64,000 bases of DNA from Candolleomyces eurysporus (taxonomy: Eukaryota; Basidiomycota; Agaricomycetes; Agaricales; Psathyrellaceae). Below are positions 60,410 to 64,000 of the stretch, piece after piece (the stretch's first letter is position 1; every line of letters begins with the position of its first letter). A program made the position numbers and the translations under genes. A model generated the notes under the pieces. It made no database searches. It was given only the letters and a program-made list of their open reading frames with translations, and had not been told where the DNA came from. The stretch is taken from assembly GCA_027579435.1 (NCBI GenBank), contig JANBPK010001196.1, positions 62,001-126,000 of the forward strand, written 5' to 3'.

Positions 60410-63088
60410 GGCGGGAAGCGGAATGGTGGGTCATGAAAGGAAGAACAGAGAGCAGACTTGACGGTTCGAATCTCTTATATACTAAATGAGCCTCTCGTTG
60501 AGAGGACCTTCGGAATAAAGGCCGTTGCATGCTGAGGATGTAGAGGTCAAAACAGCGAAAAACTTTGTGGCTTTCCCGTGTCGCTCGGTGTGACTTGGAC
60601 GCGCCTTCAGGCTCCTCGCAACTGACCAGCCATATTCATGGCATTAATTTGAGCTTCCATTCTCCTTTTCTGAATCCAATCGCGTTCAGCGTGGAAAGCC
60701 TTGAGGTATGTAACAGTATGAAGCCACCTACCGAGCGCGTGCTCCTGGAGTCGGGTGGCAGTGGCACTATAGCCAAGCATCTCGTTGCATGTATATGACA
60801 ACAAAGGGCCGTTCGTTGCAGTCTAAGCCAGAGGATCGCGGTGTATGAGGAGAAAGAAAAGTCGTATTCGGAGATTATTACGGTGAATGTCAAAGAGGTG
60901 CGATCAGTGGTAACGAATTTTAGATCGGTTTATCTTATCTTATCTCATCAGGTGGCACGACCGCGGTCTCGAATTGGCCCGCATCCTGAGGACGTCGTTT
61001 GCTCTACGCGTCGTCGAAAAGACTATATTGGGCGCTCCGACCTCGGAAGTTGAGTCGGCCAGTCCCTGATTCAAGCAGGCATGAACAGTTGAACAAGTTG
61101 GGGGATTTCAACTTTCAAAATGCTTTGCTCATAGTGTTGAGAACTCGATATTCAATTTGAGCCCTCGAAGACATGTGTATACTCGGTTCTACAGAACCAG
61201 TCGCAACGCTGAACTAAAACACGACTATCACCAATAGTAGACTGTGAATAACTGTGGAAGCCCGAATTTACGACATCGATCTGTAGAAAAATAGAAGTGA
61301 AATAATGTTCAGTAAATATGACCGTCGATCTCACTGAGAACTACTGTTCTCTTGGAACGGAAGAAGTACGAGAACGTCGTCTAGGAATGGATGAATCAGG
61401 ACGACGAAGCGGACGCTGAGGCGTTTGGGGTAGAGCGCTTAGCCTGGGTGGATCATCAGGGCAATCACCCGAGCCTTTTCGACGTTCCAAAGCGGGGGGT
61501 CGTGTCTGTGAGAACGAGCACCCGTAGAAACTGTTGGTTGGGTGACTAAGTAAAGATTTTTCTGGTGCAGGGGACGTTATGAGTCGCTGGAAATTAGACT
61601 CGGACCGCTATTGTGCTCAAGCTCGACCGCAATCCAGACAGGTAGCTATGTTTGAGAACCCAATCGTAACTAGTTTGACCCATTTATCATCTGAAAGCAG
61701 GCAGGAAGGCTCCACTGAATGGTGGTTTGGATAATCGGCTTCACAGTGCAGCAGAAGGTCGCCCGCGTGGGTGTCTACCGTTTCGTGGGTGCCTCGCGCC
61801 GCCGCTTCTTTTCAGACATGTTTCAGAATCAAGGAGAAAATGTTGAGAAAAATCTTTATTAAGTGGCTTGAGTCAAGCTTCCAGAGACTGCGTCAGGTTG
61901 TCCGAGCGCGACTTCTCCAGGAAAGTCACGGTGGGGCAAAAGGCAGGAGAAATCGTGGCCGTTCAACTTCGCTTGAAACTCCGATGCCATATTCCGAATT
62001 CGGTCGATAATGGTGCTGTCCGCTCGCAGAAATATCTTTAGACGACATCTTAGGCTTTAAATTCATTATATGCTCTCAGATGGCCAGCTTTTGGTCAAGA
62101 AAAATTACTAAACATGGCGCGTGCTCCGCAATTTCCATGGGTTCGTGTACCTAAAATTGAGCCAATTAAGGACTGAAGTCAAGCATCAGTGAACAGCACT
62201 CGGAAGCGCAAAAAAAGGTCATCGTGACTTCGGTGGATGTCACTGAGGCGCTTCGTCCGCCCCGCCTAGTCTGCGGTAACCTCTCGCCTGGCTCAAAACA
62301 AATCTTTCACCCTGATCTCCATTCCTTTGGCCTGGAGATATCATGTCGGTGATTGTTTCAGGGCACGCTCTTTGTATGCTATTATTTGAATTGTATGATT
62401 CTAATAACGTTACATTTGTTATCTGGATAGGATCAGAGTCGTGAGGTTCTGGCAACAGTTTCTCAACGTTCAAGGCGCTCAGAAGCTGACATCATTGCGG
62501 AGATGAATTTGAGGCCAATGCCGAAAAACTCCGTCCCAAACGTGACAATGCGTTCTTCCCCGTCTAACCTCTATCTTCTCGACCACCATCATCCTTCCTC
62601 CATCCCATCCACGACAAAGCATCCAGCCAGGGCGATTCAGAGGCTTTTGGGTTGAGCTCTGGGCTCAGAGTAACCCTAAAAGACGACAAGTTCGCGGGCT
62701 GTGCTTCGCGGGAGCGAAAGGCTGAATTTGGAATAGGCATCGTGACCATCAACGGAGAGAAATTCGGGTGATTTCACTCTTCAACCACAAGCGATCTTAT
62801 CGAGAAAAGCAAGAAATCGAGGGTGCAGGTGAGTATATGGTTTTTATGAACCAAAACAGTGGCTGAGAGCAACAGGGACTCTACATTTTCCCGCAGGTAT
62901 GGGTTGCCTTGCTTCCGCAGCGACTCGGAGTTTGGGGTTGACAGAATATGAGTCTAGGTGTTGTAGCTGCTCGTCGAGGTAGAGCGAAAGGGCTCAAGGT
63001 ACGGAGCAGTGAGTTATTCTGAGGCTGGAGGCAAGTCTGACAGATTCACTCAAACAGCGAACGTGCATCGCAGCCTACTCAATCACAG
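60410..63088. other. Long intergenic region, no supported gene
   Basis: About 2.7 kb between divergent genes. Open frames are short and none shows a known motif or a believable splice structure. The last few hundred bases probably contain the promoter and leader of the F-box gene. Confidence 0.55.
60473..60481 (-). promoter_or_regulatory. TATA box candidate for PIN/NYN-CCCH copy 3
   Basis: TATATAAGA on the minus strand, about 64-72 nt before the ATG at 60409. Confidence 0.55.
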
Positions 63089-64000
63089 ATGCGCCGCTCG
63101 TCACGATTTCACAATCACAACAATGCCCTAATGCTCCAGGGGAACAGCGAAGCCTCATTTATAGGAGCCCAGCACCATCACCATCCAAGCTCTGCGACCA
63201 TGCCTCCATTGCACCTCCATACCACCGTCTACGCCCCCGTTGTGTCCCCTCCGACACCAGCACCCTCGCCGGGGCCTGTTCAGACGTTCGATTTGTTGCC
63301 GTCGCCAGGCAGCAGCCCTACGAGCAGCGAAAACTTTGAGCACGAGACCATCACCACCGAGCGCGGTCCGGTCATACGACGTCAATTCCTATCGAGCCTG
63401 CTGGCGTCTTGCACGCCGGAAGAGCTCTTGTTCATCTCGGCAACCATTGCACCCCGACTGAAGCGGGACTTTCTGTTCTGTCTCCCCACGGAACTGGCGC
63501 TATATGTTCTCAGCTTTATCGAAGACCCGAAAACGCTGGCGAGGGCGGAGCAAGTCAGTCAACATTGGAGGACGCTCGTAAACGAGGAATCGGTGTGGAA
63601 GAAGATGTGTGAGGTGCATGGGTTCGACGATTGGAACAACGACAATGAGCCGTTCGAAGAAGAGCCGCTCGAGGAGATGGAACAGTTTGCCAACTTTCCG
63701 ATGGACCCGGCACTCGAGTGGCTGATCACGAAGAGGCGGCAGGAGATTGGGGATAGGAAAGGCAAGGCAAAGGAGTCGACACCCTCGTATCGGTCGCACT
63801 TTCGTAATTGCTACATCACCAGTAAGTGTCTACTCGTTGGTTTCTGAAAACACTGCTCAGTTCCTTGACAGTGACCAATTGGCGCAAGGGAGGACACTTA
63901 CTCCGCTCCCATCGAATACCCATTGTCACTACCGAGAGCGAAACCGTCACCTCCCTCGCACTCGATCCCGATTGGGTCGTCATCGGACTCGCTAACTCCC
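63089..64000 (+). CDS. F-box protein, probably with WD40 repeats (3' end beyond window)
   Basis: Exons 63089-63821 and 63872-64000 (open at the window end). A His/Pro-rich, disordered N-terminus is followed by a helical segment (QFLSSLLASCTPEELLF) like the dimerisation region before the F-box in Cdc4/Met30-type proteins. The F-box itself is FLFCLPTELALYVLSF...WRTLVNEESVWKKMC. The second exon reads TNWRKGGHLLRSHRIPIV...VTSLALDPDWVVIGLANS, which fits the start of a WD40 propeller. As an SCF substrate receptor it would bind Skp1 and recruit targets for ubiquitination. ATG at 63089 is the first in frame; a later one at 63201-63203 is possible. Which F-box/WD40 subfamily is not decidable here. Confidence 0.8.

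Noticed and set aside
60440..60480. GGTTCGAAT word suggesting a tRNA T-arm
   Set aside because: No acceptor or anticodon stem around it; it lies between the TATA box and start of the CCCH gene.
1..64000. CRISPR array, bacterial operon or phage content
   Set aside because: All genes are intron-bearing fungal genes; no regularly spaced short repeats seen.

Overview
This window is nuclear DNA of a filamentous basidiomycete, almost certainly an Agaricomycete. The genes carry many 50-65 nt GT-AG introns. The gene content is a multicopper laccase, fungal-type FunK1 kinases (Pkinase_fungal family), basidiomycete-style NACHT/NPHP3_N-like STAND ATPases, caspase-domain (C14) proteins, a PFF1-type vacuolar M28 protease and CCCH proteins with a PIN/NYN-like domain. 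The species cannot be named from the sequence alone. Exon joins below were worked out by eye from splice sites, reading frame and comparison between paralogues inside the window.

Layout. 1-2085: 3' part of a laccase. 4101-5446: an uncharacterised protein with a mitochondrial-type presequence. 5732-11398: first head-to-head FunK1 pair (A1 on -, B1 on +), followed by a 158-bp MITE-like inverted repeat. 12236-17627: tandem caspase-domain genes on -, one with an intact His/Cys dyad and one with both residues replaced. 19.07-28.56 kb: about 3.15 kb repeated three times, each unit holding one NACHT gene on -. 29477-32759: vacuolar M28 protease. 33680-36779: a fourth, diverged NACHT gene. 36.8-46.3 kb: FunK1 relic, second head-to-head FunK1 pair (A2/B2) and a tandem FunK1 pseudogene. 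46572-50618: two PIN/NYN-like genes, the first with CCCH fingers. 52083-57790: third head-to-head FunK1 pair (A3/B3). 58874-60409: third PIN/NYN-CCCH gene. 63089 to the end: start of an F-box/WD40-type gene.

How the genes may work together (inference). Apart from the laccase, M28 protease, mitochondrial protein and F-box gene, the window is a dense set of expanded families: six near-complete FunK1 kinases plus two relics, four STAND ATPases, an active/pseudo caspase pair and three RNA-binding/nuclease-like genes. STAND ATPases and caspase-like proteases belong to families used in fungal non-self recognition and regulated cell death, so this resembles a fast-evolving immunity or incompatibility island. 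The most striking structural pattern is that a class A (-)/class B (+) FunK1 pair occurs three times in the same divergent arrangement, and the three class B promoters share an E-box-containing module.

Assembly quality matters for reading this window. Single N characters sit beside homopolymers at 4756, 16624, 43573, 55210 and 55258. In the three coding cases, dropping the N restores the frame. Four further homopolymer indels break otherwise well-conserved genes and are probably of the same origin.
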